DNA of 64,000 nt from Sphingobacterium cellulitidis (GTDB lineage Bacteria > Bacteroidota > Bacteroidia > Sphingobacteriales > Sphingobacteriaceae): positions 124,001 to 188,000 of the forward strand of contig NOUX01000003.1 in the NCBI GenBank assembly GCA_002245855.1, written 5' to 3'. Under the pieces are notes generated by a model. That model did no database searches. It was not told the origin of the DNA and saw only the letters and a list, made by a program, of their open reading frames with translations. A program made the translations under genes and the position numbers. Shown here one piece after another: positions 54,670-63,756 of the stretch (its first letter is position 1; every line of letters starts with the position of its first letter).

Positions 54670-55569
54670 TTATTTATTAAAATAGTCAAATGCGGCTTTG
54701 GATACTTTTGCAACAATGCTGGCACTTTGAGGTTCAGTTTCTTTTGAATCAGTTACATAGACTGAAATATAAAGCACTTGACCATTAGGCAGACTGATGA
54801 CGCCTATATCATTGACTGCAGCTGTAATTCCCGTTTTCTTATTCATTCCAGAATACCCTGTTTTATGAGCAACTGTTGTTCCTTTTGGCAATAGTCCTTT
54901 GATTCTATTCTTGCCGGTGCTTGTAGAACGCATGGTATCCCAAAGAAATTTATGTGAGCTTTCTGAAAGCAGATTTTTGGTATTTGTATAATAGTCAAAC
55001 AAGATTTTGTTAGCCTGACTAACTTTGGTCCAGTTTTGAAATTGAATATCCCAGTCTGCCTGTTGGACAGCTTCATTGGTTTTGATGGATTGTTCTGTAT
55101 AACCTTTCTTTACAAAATATTCCTGAACCTTATCTGGTCCAGCAAGCAATTCAAACATGGCATCACAACCGAGGTTGTCACTTTCAGCTATGGTATAACG
55201 CATAACTTCACTTAAAGGTAAGGTAACGCCATTAGGAAATTTATCCTTGATTGGGCTATATAAATCCGTATTCATCATTTCTTTACTGAATACAACAGGT
55301 TGGTCAAGTGATAATTTCCCTTTATCCACTTGGTCGAGAATTGCTATGCCTAAATGAAATTTATAAGTACTCTGTAAAGGATACTTATGGTTCCCATTAA
55401 TACTGAGGCTATCGCTAAAGTCATGGTTATGGATGGCTATTCCAGCCTTTGCATCATAACTATTTAAAATTTCATCGATTTGCTTTTTTAGTTCGGTATG
55501 AGTTTGCGCTGAAGAAGGGCATGAAAAGCCAATAAATAGGAAGATAAGGCAGTAAATTTGTTTTCTCAT
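54670..55569 (-). CDS. Class A beta-lactamase, subclass A2 type
   Basis: A 299-residue serine beta-lactamase with a signal peptide (LIFLFIGFSCPSSAQ). The active-site motif is STYK (Ser67, Lys70), SDN is at 130-132, the general base Glu166 lies in NEAVQQADWDIQFQNW and KTG is at 236-238. The extended omega-loop region fits the A2 subclass of Bacteroidota (CepA/CfxA/PER-like). It should hydrolyse penicillins and probably cephalosporins in the periplasm; the exact spectrum is not readable. No adjacent mobile element is visible, so it looks chromosomal and intrinsic. Confidence 0.92.
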   Translation of the reverse strand: MRKQIYCLIFLFIGFSCPSSAQTHTELKKQIDEILNSYDAKAGIAIHNHDFSDSLSINGNHKYPLQSTYKFHLGIAILDQVDKGKLSLDQPVVFSKEMMNTDLYSPIKDKFPNGVTLPLSEVMRYTIAESDNLGCDAMFELLAGPDKVQEYFVKKGYTEQSIKTNEAVQQADWDIQFQNWTKVSQANKILFDYYTNTKNLLSESSHKFLWDTMRSTSTGKNRIKGLLPKGTTVAHKTGYSGMNKKTGITAAVNDIGVISLPNGQVLYISVYVTDSKETEPQSASIVAKVSKAAFDYFNK

Positions 55570-55775
55570 TTGGAATAATTGTATATCTAAAAATTGAACG
55601 AATCGGATTGGATAATATTGTTTTTTGGTAAGACAATAAAAATAATGAAAGAAATAGATTTTTTACTCAAACGATTGCAACATTAAATACAGGGGATTTA
55701 GAGGCCTAAGGATAAATAGGGCGTTTACGAGATAAGAAAAATCATGTATTTTAGGAATTGTTCAAATCAATAATT

Positions 55776-57380
55776 ATGAAAAAAACCTTATTAAACTTTT
55801 CCTTGGCATTAGTCCTTACCTCTGGTCTTCAAGCTCAGACAGCAGAAGAATTGCATCAGGTATACTCTGATTTAACAGTCTTTCAAGATGGATTAGCCTT
55901 GCAGCTTAAAAAAGGAGTAAACAAGAAACAAATTGATCAAATCAAGAATGATGACATTCGTTTGTTGGCCAATGAGCTTAAAGCTGGTAAGAAAATCAAT
56001 GAATATAAATATCATACCTATGAGGCTTTATTATCACCTCGCACCTTAGGACAGCAATTGAGTATTGGGGATGGTTATAGCAAATATGAGAATGTAACCG
56101 GTGTTTATCTTCCGGAAGGCAAGCATATCTTGATTGCAGATGGGATTGTGGAAGGAAAGGATATAAAATTGATAGTACCTAATTGGTTACGTAAAGCTCC
56201 AAATCCTGAGGAGCCAACCAAGGATCCAAAAGGCTGGGGAATAGAGAAAAAGGAATTTGTCTTACGAAATGGGGTTAATATTATTGATCTTAAGGATTTC
56301 GGAAGCTTGGCCTATATCAGTTATTTCTCTGATAAACCAAAGGAAGAGAAACCAATTTCTGTTCACTTTATTTCAGGTCAAGCGAATGGTTATTTTGATA
56401 TCAACAAACATTCAGATCAAGATTAGAATTCCTTTTTGGACCATGCAGTCTATCCAATCTTAGATGCAAAAGGAAAGCATATTCAAACGGCTTATCCTGT
56501 CGAAGACCTTAAGAAATTTGCTTATGGAAGAGGGAAGGAGCTGATCAGCAATTACGATTCATTGGTATATCGTCAACACCGATTGATGGGATTGATCAAG
56601 TATAATAAGGTTCCTGATAATAAGATTTTAGCTCGTGTAAACTATAACTATTATATGTTTAGAGATGGGGATGGAGTTGCTTATATGGGGGATAAACAAG
56701 GTTATGCGATGAAAATGGTATTGGATCCAAGTTCTGTAATCAATGGGGATCCATGTTGGGGATTTAGTCATGAAGTAGGTCATGTTCACCAAACAAGTCC
56801 AATGTTAAGTTGGGGTGGATTAGGTGAAGTAAGTAATAATATCTATTCCCTATATGTTATGCGTTCCTTTGGTAATGAATCTCGGATTCTAGATCAAGAT
56901 AACTTCAATAAAGCTAGGGCAAGCATTATTGACAAAAAGATTTCCTATCTACAAGATCCCGATGTTTTCAACCGATTGGTTCCATTTTGGCAATTACAGC
57001 TTTATTTTGAAGGAGCAGGGAACAATCCAGATTTTTACCCAGATTTATTTGAAACCTTAAGAAATCAAAACAGCAATAATAGTCCGAGTCGTCAAAGAAT
57101 CCGTGAAAGATGGGGGAAAGAGGCAACTGTTGTGGAGAGAAATCCAGCAGTACATCAATTGAACTTCATCAAAACGGCTTGTCAGGTTTCGAAAACAGAT
57201 TTAACTGAATTCTTTGACCAATATGGATTTTTCTATGTGGGCGAGATGAAATATGATGATTACGGGGATTATGAGTATAAGATGACTCAGGAGATGGTGG
57301 ATGCTTGTAAATCAGCAATCAAAGCAATGAACCTTGCTAAGCCTAAGTTGGATATCAGTACCCTAACAGATAAGATTTAA
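55776..57380 (+). pseudogene. M60-type peptidase gene interrupted by an in-frame amber codon
   Basis: One reading frame of about 534 codons, broken only by TAG at 56424-56426. The first part has a signal peptide (MKKTLLNFSLALVLTSGLQA) and the N-terminal beta domain (GVYLPEGKHILIADGIVEG). The frame continues after the stop with NSFLDHAVYPILDAKGKHIQ. The second part carries the zinc site GFSHEVGHVHQTS of the M60/enhancin mucin-peptidase family. In relatives a Trp precedes this kind of segment, so TGG to TAG is the simplest explanation. The rest is unfrayed, suggesting a recent mutation, a sequencing error or readthrough. Confidence 0.75.
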
Positions 57381-57417
57381 AAAAGCCTATGAAAAACCTG
57401 AGCTAAATATAGAATAT

Positions 57418-57443
57418 GGCGGACATTAAGTTCCGCCTTTTTT
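57418..57443 (+). terminator. Terminator after the M60 gene
   Basis: GGCGGA-N8-TCCGCC followed by six T, between convergent genes. Confidence 0.7.
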
Positions 57444-57454
57444 ATGCAGTCATT

Positions 57455-58990
57455 TTATCCTTTAGGCATAACCTTATAAGTTGGATCTTCTTCAATATCC
57501 ACTTCGATAAAACCTTTTGCATTATCCAATAATCGGACGCAATCTGGACTTAGATGTCTGAGGGTAACCTTTTTATGTTGATCCTGGTATTTCTGAATTA
57601 GCTTCTTCAGGGTTTCAATGGCCGACATATCAACCACCCGGGATTCCTGAAAGTCGATAATTATATGCTCAGGATCTTCTTGGAAGTCAAATTTATCCAT
57701 GAAATTACTCGTAGATCCAAAGAATAGGGGACCGTAAATTTCATAGATTTTGGCACCATTTTCAGCCACAGATTTCCTGGCCCGAATTCTTTTGGCATTG
57801 TCCCAGGAGAACACTAATGCAGAAATAATGACACCCACTAAAACTGCGAGGGCTAAATTATGGAGAATGACGGTTATTGCAGCGACCAAAATACCGACGA
57901 TAACATCGGATTTGGGCATTTTATTCAGTAATCTGAGAAATCCCCACTGAAAAGTAGAAATGGCCACCATCATCATGACACCTACCAAGGCTGCCATCGG
58001 GATTTGTTCAATTACATTTCCGCCGACGAGGATCACAAACAGTATTCCTAATGCGCCTACCATAGCTGATATTTTAGTTCTTGCACCAGCATTGATGTTC
58101 ACGAGGGTTTGAGCTACCATAGCACAACCACCCATTGCCGCAAAGAATCCATTAATGACGTTTGCGGAACCTTGTGCGATTGCCTCTTGGTTAGAACTGC
58201 CTTTGGTATTGGTGATCTCATCCACCATATTCAGGGTCAATAAGGATTCGATCAATCCAACTGCAGCCATAACAGAAGCATAGGGAAAGATTATCTTTAA
58301 AGTTTCCAGATTGAAAGGCACATTCGGGATATGAAAAGATGGAAATGAACCACTTACTGAGGCTATATCAATAACTTTTTTGGTATCAATTTTTAGAAAA
58401 TAAACCAAAGCGAAGGTCAGCATAATAGCGACCAAGGAGGCCGGAACTGCTTTTGTTATTCGAGAAAAAGTTAATACGACGATTATGGTCAATAGTGTCA
58501 AAGCAGCCATGATAAGTAGGGGAGTTCCCGACATCCATACTTCGGCTCCATTTTGGATAAACTTAAATTGCTTGAGTTGAGCCATAAAAATAATGATGGC
58601 AAGTCCGTTTAGGAAGCCATACATCACGGGTTGGGGGATCAATCGGATAAACTTTCCTAATTTAAAGGCTCCGACAAGGATTTGCATTAATCCGGCCAAT
58701 GCCACGGCTGCAAAGAGATAATCAACCCCATGGGAAGCGGCTAGGGCCATCAAAACAACGATAGTTGCACCGGCACCACCGGATACCATGCCCGGTCTAC
58801 CGCCAAGAATTGCAGTCACTATACCCATTAAAAAGGCGGCATACAATCCCGTTAAGGGGCTTAATCCAGCTAAAATGGCAAATGATAAAGATTCCGGAAT
58901 CATGGTCATGGAGACCGTTAATCCAGCAAGTATTTCGTTTTTATAGTTTATCTTTTCCTTAGAGAGCAGATTGATGGCTTGAAGCTTCAT
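57455..58990 (-). CDS. SulP family inorganic anion transporter
   Basis: A 511-residue SulP/SLC26-type transporter with a membrane domain of about 10-12 spans and a C-terminal STAS domain. MIPESLSFAILAGLSPLTGLYA is the core SulP signature in the first span region; GATIVVLMALAASHG and KGSSNQEAIAQGSANVINGFF follow. The STAS part (about 405-500) includes IDFQESRVVDMSAIETLKKL. Substrates may be sulfate, bicarbonate or other anions; this cannot be told from the sequence. Single gene. Confidence 0.94.
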   Translation of the reverse strand: MKLQAINLLSKEKINYKNEILAGLTVSMTMIPESLSFAILAGLSPLTGLYAAFLMGIVTAILGGRPGMVSGGAGATIVVLMALAASHGVDYLFAAVALAGLMQILVGAFKLGKFIRLIPQPVMYGFLNGLAIIIFMAQLKQFKFIQNGAEVWMSGTPLLIMAALTLLTIIVVLTFSRITKAVPASLVAIMLTFALVYFLKIDTKKVIDIASVSGSFPSFHIPNVPFNLETLKIIFPYASVMAAVGLIESLLTLNMVDEITNTKGSSNQEAIAQGSANVINGFFAAMGGCAMVAQTLVNINAGARTKISAMVGALGILFVILVGGNVIEQIPMAALVGVMMMVAISTFQWGFLRLLNKMPKSDVIVGILVAAITVILHNLALAVLVGVIISALVFSWDNAKRIRARKSVAENGAKIYEIYGPLFFGSTSNFMDKFDFQEDPEHIIIDFQESRVVDMSAIETLKKLIQKYQDQHKKVTLRHLSPDCVRLLDNAKGFIEVDIEEDPTYKVMPKG

Positions 58991-59064
58991 GGATCTAATA
59001 ATAGAAAAACAAAAATGAGAAATATTGTCGAAAATGATAGGGGTAATTCGGATACTATTCAGAA

Positions 59065-59778
59065 TTATTTTCTAGTACTCCAATACACTTCAGTTTTTTG
59101 ATTGGCATAAAAACCTTCAAGGCGAGCATCATGAACGATTTTTTTAACCGTGGCATGGTTAGAACAAATATAGACCTGAAAGCTATCCCAATGGCAGGTG
59201 ATCAATATTTTCCGGTCATAGGTGTACAAGTTTCTGTTATGCTGAATTCCTATTACATCATTTATCAGATCATCAATCCAGACCAATTCCATACAATCCC
59301 CAAACTCAGTTCCCAAACAAATCCAATCATAGCCTTGTCTTTTTATGGCTTTGAGGATAAAATTTATTTGAATTTCAGGGAAACAACCTTCCGAAGGAAT
59401 AAACATCTGATTTTTATCCGTTATTTGGATTAATATATCCTCCCAGACACAGTTTCTTTTTTCTTCGACCAATCCCGTAATTGCGGTACGCAACGCTACA
59501 TCGATTTTAATAATGTTGTTAAATCCAGTCAACATCAAGATTTCATGCCAGGAAATAGGGCTGGTATTCTCAATAATTCGCTTTTTAAAATCATCGAGTA
59601 GATCTTCATTCCAAAATTCCTCCATTTTAAGGGTGGATGAATCGAGTAATTGCAGAAAGGGATTCAAGGAGAGAAATACCGAATCAAAGATACCTTCATA
59701 GAAGGTCAATATAGGAATATCAACGGCCGGACCAATTGTACTTCTGTCCATATCGGGTAATTTTCTGATACTTTTCAT
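59065..59778 (-). CDS. Hypothetical protein, possibly DUF2711-like
   Basis: A 237-residue cytoplasmic protein. The layout, FLSLNPFLQLLD in the first third, SPISWHEILMLTGFNNIIKI in the middle and ILITCHWDSFQVYICSN near the end, recalls DUF2711 proteins of Firmicutes, whose function is unknown. The match is from memory and tentative. It has no signal peptide or TM segments. It is divergent from the methyltransferase gene. Confidence 0.6.
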   Translation of the reverse strand: MKSIRKLPDMDRSTIGPAVDIPILTFYEGIFDSVFLSLNPFLQLLDSSTLKMEEFWNEDLLDDFKKRIIENTSPISWHEILMLTGFNNIIKIDVALRTAITGLVEEKRNCVWEDILIQITDKNQMFIPSEGCFPEIQINFILKAIKRQGYDWICLGTEFGDCMELVWIDDLINDVIGIQHNRNLYTYDRKILITCHWDSFQVYICSNHATVKKIVHDARLEGFYANQKTEVYWSTRK

Positions 59779-59917
59779 GGGCTAAGCAGTTTGGTCAAAT
59801 TGTATTTTCAAAACTAAGTTATTAAAATTCTTTTAGGTTATTTGGGATTTTATTGTTAAAATAAAGTATACATTGCTTTTATTATTAATAGATTTGAATC
59901 AATCAAAATTAAAATTT

Positions 59918-60688
59918 ATGCCTTGGGATCCAGAAGTTTACAATCGCTATAAAGATATACGTTACAAGCCATTTTATGACTTATTAAGTTTAATAGAAGA
60001 TGAAGGGGCCATGGAAGGCATTGATTTGGGATGTGGAACTGGAGAACAAACGGCCATTATCACAAATCGATACAAGGATGCTAAAATTTTAGGAGTTGAC
60101 AGTTCGGCAGAAATGTTGGAACAATCCAAAGGATATGAGAACAATAGGCTAAAATTTAAGTTGGAAGAAATTGAAACAGCAATGGATTCCGATCAAAAAT
60201 GGGATCTTATTTTCAGTAATGCAGCTCTTCAATGGATTGATGATCATGCCAGCTTGTTTCCAAAAATTATTCAAAGACTTAATCCTGGAGGTCAGTTGGC
60301 CATCCAAATGCCGGTACAAAATGAGAATATCTTAAATCAAATACTGTTAAATCAGGTTCAAGAAGAGCCTTTTGCAAAGCAACTGAGTAATTTTTCTAGA
60401 ATATCACCCGTATTATCCATGGATGAATATGCTCAGATCTTATTTGATCATGGCATTCAAGATATTGAGATTTCCCAGAAGGTTTATCCTATCATAGCTG
60501 AAAATGTTGAGGAACTATATGATTTTATTTCAGGTTCCGCACTTATTCCATACCTGGAATTATTAAAGGATCAGGAGCAAGAAGGATTTGTGTCGGAATA
60601 CAAGAAAAGAGTAGGGGAGCACTATTCAAAATTTCCAGCTATCTATGCATTTAAAAGAATATTGATTTACGGAAGGATGAAAAAGTAG
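59918..60688 (+). CDS. Class I SAM-dependent methyltransferase (trans-aconitate methyltransferase-like)
   Basis: A 256-residue Rossmann-fold methyltransferase. MPWDPEVYNRYKDIRYKPFYD is the N-terminal segment typical of Tam-like enzymes. The SAM site is GIDLGCGTGEQTAII, then ILGVDSSAEML, and LIFSNAALQWIDDH is also a Tam signature. It may methylate trans-aconitate or a related acid. The ATG at 59918 is preferred over the frame start at 59873, which would add 15 residues. Confidence 0.88.
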   Translation: MPWDPEVYNRYKDIRYKPFYDLLSLIEDEGAMEGIDLGCGTGEQTAIITNRYKDAKILGVDSSAEMLEQSKGYENNRLKFKLEEIETAMDSDQKWDLIFSNAALQWIDDHASLFPKIIQRLNPGGQLAIQMPVQNENILNQILLNQVQEEPFAKQLSNFSRISPVLSMDEYAQILFDHGIQDIEISQKVYPIIAENVEELYDFISGSALIPYLELLKDQEQEGFVSEYKKRVGEHYSKFPAIYAFKRILIYGRMKK

Positions 60689-60827
60689 GCAGCAACTACG
60701 TTTTTATTGAAAGCTACTGATACTTTGCTATTTAAGGAGTTAATTTTGGTTAAAAAAATATTTGGGATTACATATATTTACTAAATTAGTGCCAAATTAT
60801 TCCATGGAATATTCCATTTCTTAAATT

Positions 60828-61430
60828 ATGAAAGTAAAGAATTCAATTAAATTCTTCTTTTTGCTAAGTCTTTTTGCTCTTTCCTGTTCCAAGGAAAGCG
60901 AAACCAGCAAACGTATTGGTGATGATGAGGATCAATATTATATTTCGGAAATAGCTACGGTTAATACAGAGAACATTCGTCTTGATACAATTTGGGAAGA
61001 TTTGGAGGATTATGAGCAGACTTTCGTTCCTGCAGTTAGCAAGGTAGATTTTGGGAAATTATTTACGAATGTAAAAGATAGTTTAGAAATCCAATTGGAT
61101 CTTCCGCAACATTTAAACTTTAAGCATAAGGTAGATTTACCATTAATCAAAATGGATAATTTCAATTGGTTCTCAACGCCAAAAGACTCTTTATCCATAT
61201 CCAATGCCATTGTGGATACAACCTTTATTTCCAGCCAGCGTCCAGTTATTACGCAGTTTGTCACGGGACATATCAATAAGGTTAAGGTCAACCGCAAATA
61301 TCAAAGAATCATTTTCTCAGGTGACTTAGTCATGAATATGATGCTTTCGAACGGTGGAAACCAATATATCCGTGGAAAATTTACAGCCTCTAAAATGGGT
61401 ATGACGAAAAGTGATATTTATACTGAGTGA
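60828..61430 (+). CDS. Hypothetical lipoprotein
   Basis: A 200-residue lipoprotein (FFFLLSLFALSCSK, lipobox Cys20). The mature part is acidic and likely beta-rich, with no recognised family. The last 36 codons (GDLVMNMMLSNGGNQYIRGK to TE) and the following intergenic DNA recur at 63600-63745 as a detached fragment. The next gene (CPBP protease) begins 12 nt after the stop, so the two may be cotranscribed. Confidence 0.72.
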   Translation: MKVKNSIKFFFLLSLFALSCSKESETSKRIGDDEDQYYISEIATVNTENIRLDTIWEDLEDYEQTFVPAVSKVDFGKLFTNVKDSLEIQLDLPQHLNFKHKVDLPLIKMDNFNWFSTPKDSLSISNAIVDTTFISSQRPVITQFVTGHINKVKVNRKYQRIIFSGDLVMNMMLSNGGNQYIRGKFTASKMGMTKSDIYTE

Positions 61431-61465
61431 TAATATAAATATATGCTTTCAAGTCAAAAATTATT
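61320..61465 (+). repeat. Direct repeat, left copy (146 bp)
   Basis: It covers the last codons of the lipoprotein gene, the intergenic DNA and the first codons of the CPBP gene. It matches 63600-63745 without gaps, 13 mismatches by hand count. All mismatches fall in the lipoprotein coding part; the last 40 or so bases are identical. Confidence 0.85.
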
Positions 61466-62213
61466 AAACCATAAGTTACGATTCATTTGGAGATCATTTA
61501 TCAACTTAAATTGGAAGTTTGGTTTAGTGTTAATTCTATTAATTTGTATTCCTCGATTTTATTTAGTTCTTCAGGCAAATTTAAGTGGAAACTATGGGTT
61601 GATAGGGATAATAATGATTATTTCGGCAGTTATTCCATTTATTTTCCTAAATAAAGATGGACTTAGGTCAATTGGTTTAAGAAAATCTAATTCTACTTTA
61701 TCCTTATTACTTTCTTTTGGATTAGGCCTTTTGTACGCTTTTATTTTATTCGGAATAGGATATATGTTATATGGCACAACCATTGAAAATTGGTATATCT
61801 ATATTGGCAAATCATATAATATCCCTGATGGAATAACAAGCGCTGATAAATTAATCATGTTTTTGATTATGTCAGTTACTGGAATGATATTTAGCCCAAT
61901 TGGTGAAGAATTTTATTTTAGAGGTATAGTCCATGAATGTTTTAAAAATTCATTAGGTGAAAATAAAGCTTCAAAAGTAGATAGTTTAGCTTTTTCATTA
62001 ACTCATATAGCACATTTTGGGGTAATATTTATTAATAACCAAATGAAAATAATATGGATTCCCATGATATTATGGATAGTATCAATGTATTTTGCCAGTC
62101 GCTTATTTTTTTATTGTAAAGAAAAATCAAATTCTATTTGGGGTGCTGTTCTTTGTCATTCTGGGTTTAATTTAATGATGATTTATTGTATATTTTATTT
62201 ATTATATAGCTGA
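61443..62213 (+). CDS. CPBP family intramembrane glutamic endopeptidase
   Basis: A 256-residue polytopic membrane protein with a CPBP (CAAX protease/Rce1-like) domain. Motif 1 is GEEFYFRGIVHE (Glu-Glu and Arg), motif 2 is SLAFSLTHIAHFG (His), and motif 3 is CHSGFNLMM. About six or seven hydrophobic spans are visible. Bacterial members cleave within membranes or act in bacteriocin immunity; which applies here is unknown. Its 3' end overlaps the convergent SDR gene by 12 nt. Confidence 0.88.
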   Translation: MLSSQKLLNHKLRFIWRSFINLNWKFGLVLILLICIPRFYLVLQANLSGNYGLIGIIMIISAVIPFIFLNKDGLRSIGLRKSNSTLSLLLSFGLGLLYAFILFGIGYMLYGTTIENWYIYIGKSYNIPDGITSADKLIMFLIMSVTGMIFSPIGEEFYFRGIVHECFKNSLGENKASKVDSLAFSLTHIAHFGVIFINNQMKIIWIPMILWIVSMYFASRLFFYCKEKSNSIWGAVLCHSGFNLMMIYCIFYLLYS

Positions 62214-63089
62214 AATCAAATTTGTTCTAAACTTTTCTGTTGCTTTCATACAATACTCCCATACTATTTGCTCATTTTCTAGAGAGTAATATTTATCATC
62301 GGGTTTTTCGATTTTCATTTTTTGGTTGAAAAATTGGCCAGAAACATTTTCAACTTCTTGAGAAGTAGCAAGGTAAATACTCGTTCTTGCGCCAGTTTCT
62401 GGTTTAGGCATAAGTTTTAAGGCTACTTTAAAAATAAGATTTATGATAAAACCTTTATCTGCATCTTGGCCAAAATTAGTAGCTACAGCACCAGGATGAC
62501 ATGCATTTACGGTAATATTATTAATTCCTTTTTCTTTTAATAGCCGAGCCAAATGTTTTGTAGTCCAAACTAAGTAGAGTTTTGATAATCCATAGGCCCG
62601 ATCAGTCTTATAATTCTTTTCAAGTTGAAAATCATTTAAATCTGGCTTTCCAGCACGTCTATGCATAGCAGAGTAAAGATTAATGATCCTTGCAGATTGG
62701 CTTTTTTGAAGTGATTCCAATAGTAAATCTGTCAATAAGAATGGAGCCAATAAATTAAGCATCATCGTTTGTTCAAATCCATCTTTAGTGACGGTTCTAT
62801 CTTTGCCAAAAATGGCACCTGCATTATTAATCAATACATCTAAATGCTTGTATTTAACGATAAAATCTTCTGCCATTTTTTTGATTTCAGCCATAGAAAG
62901 CAGGTCAGCAATTAGGAAGTCGACATTAGGATTCCCGGTTTGATTTTGTATTTCTTGGCGAACTTTTTCAGCCTTTTCCAAATTCCGTCCGTGAATGATT
63001 ACAGTATGTCCTTGTTTTGCAAGTTCGGTTGCTGTTATTTTTCCTATTCCATCTGTACTTCCTGTAATTAGTATGATTTTGCTTTCCAT
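62202..63089 (-). CDS. SDR family oxidoreductase (retinol dehydrogenase-like)
   Basis: A 295-residue short-chain dehydrogenase/reductase. The cofactor loop is TGSTDGIGKITA and HGRNLEKAEK suggests NADP(H). The catalytic motifs are NNAGAIFG and YGLSKLYLVW, with the active-site Ser upstream in the INLYSAMHRR segment. The length and KLYL pattern resemble the longer retinol dehydrogenase-type SDRs. It is divergent from a MerR regulator, whose probable operator overlaps its promoter, so MerR control is likely. Confidence 0.9.
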   Translation of the reverse strand: MESKIILITGSTDGIGKITATELAKQGHTVIIHGRNLEKAEKVRQEIQNQTGNPNVDFLIADLLSMAEIKKMAEDFIVKYKHLDVLINNAGAIFGKDRTVTKDGFEQTMMLNLLAPFLLTDLLLESLQKSQSARIINLYSAMHRRAGKPDLNDFQLEKNYKTDRAYGLSKLYLVWTTKHLARLLKEKGINNITVNACHPGAVATNFGQDADKGFIINLIFKVALKLMPKPETGARTSIYLATSQEVENVSGQFFNQKMKIEKPDDKYYSLENEQIVWEYCMKATEKFRTNLISAI

Positions 63090-63133
63090 GATGCTTTTAA
63101 TATTTATTAATCTTCGCTATTATTTTGTTGATA

Positions 63134-63185
63134 CAAAAGTATATACTAGTTTTACATCTGACAAGTATAGACTATACTCTATACT
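63134..63185 (-). promoter_or_regulatory. SDR promoter with adjacent MerR-type dyad
   Basis: On the minus strand TTG (63164-63162), 20 bp, then TACTTTTG (63141-63134), a full Bacteroidota promoter for the SDR gene. Abutting its -33 end is AGTATAGA-N6-TCTATACT (63164-63185), a perfect 8-bp dyad placed between the divergent SDR and merR genes, the expected MerR binding site. Confidence 0.65.
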
Positions 63186-63214
63186 ATGTCAAAGTTTTGT
63201 TAAAATTTATTATC

Positions 63215-63580
63215 ATGTTATTAATCAATGAATTATCTAATAGGATAGGGGTTAGCATCCATACTATTCGCTATTATGAGAATCTTGGTTTGATCCAAGG
63301 AATTAAGGATGAGACTGTAAGAACGAATAATTACAAAAGGTATGACAACAATGTAATTGAGCGTTTGGAAATTATTTTAGAGGCTAAAGAAGTTGGATTT
63401 ACGCTGGCAGAGATTCGGAAACTATTGGAAAGTTGGTATAATCCAAAATCTAATAGCCAAGAGCAAATTGAAATGTTTAAGTCCAAGGTTCAGGAAATTG
63501 ATTTAAAGGTCAAGCAATTAAAAAATATCAAGAAAAAATTACAGGAAGTTATTGAGAGTTTAGGAAGTGGTAATTGCTGA
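63215..63580 (+). CDS. MerR family transcriptional regulator
   Basis: A 121-residue MerR-type regulator. The winged helix-turn-helix is at the N-terminus (LINELSNRIGVSIHTIRYYE, NLGLIQGIKDE), followed by FTLAEIRKLLESWYN. A C-terminal dimerisation coiled coil (QEIDLKVKQLKNIKKKLQEV) ends in SGNC. With only one Cys near the end there is no clear metal site, so it may respond to an organic or redox signal. The ATG at 63215 is chosen; the frame is open further up. It is divergent from the SDR gene. Confidence 0.92.
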   Translation: MLLINELSNRIGVSIHTIRYYENLGLIQGIKDETVRTNNYKRYDNNVIERLEIILEAKEVGFTLAEIRKLLESWYNPKSNSQEQIEMFKSKVQEIDLKVKQLKNIKKKLQEVIESLGSGNC

Positions 63581-63599
63581 GATAAGTAATATATTCTTG

Positions 63600-63745
63600 G
63601 GTGACATAGTCATGAATATGATGCTTTCGAACGGAGAATACCAATATATCCGCAGAAAATTTACAACCTCAAAAATGGGAACAACGAAAAGTAATATTTA
63701 TATTGAGTGATAATATAAATATATGCTTTCAAGTCAAAAATTATT
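63600..63745 (+). repeat. Direct repeat, right copy (146 bp; lipoprotein gene 3' fragment)
   Basis: The copy of 61320-61465. Its frame still encodes 36 codons related to the end of the lipoprotein (GDIVMNMMLSNGEYQYIRRK to IE-stop), then the intergenic DNA and the first eight codons of CPBP, before running into unrelated sequence. No start lies upstream, so it is a non-functional fragment. Confidence 0.85.
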
Positions 63746-63756
63746 TGATATTGTGT

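Noticed and set aside
56436..57380. The second half of the M60 gene as an independent gene starting at TTG 56436
   Set aside because: It is in the same frame, lacks a signal peptide and begins in the middle of the domain, so one interrupted gene is more likely.
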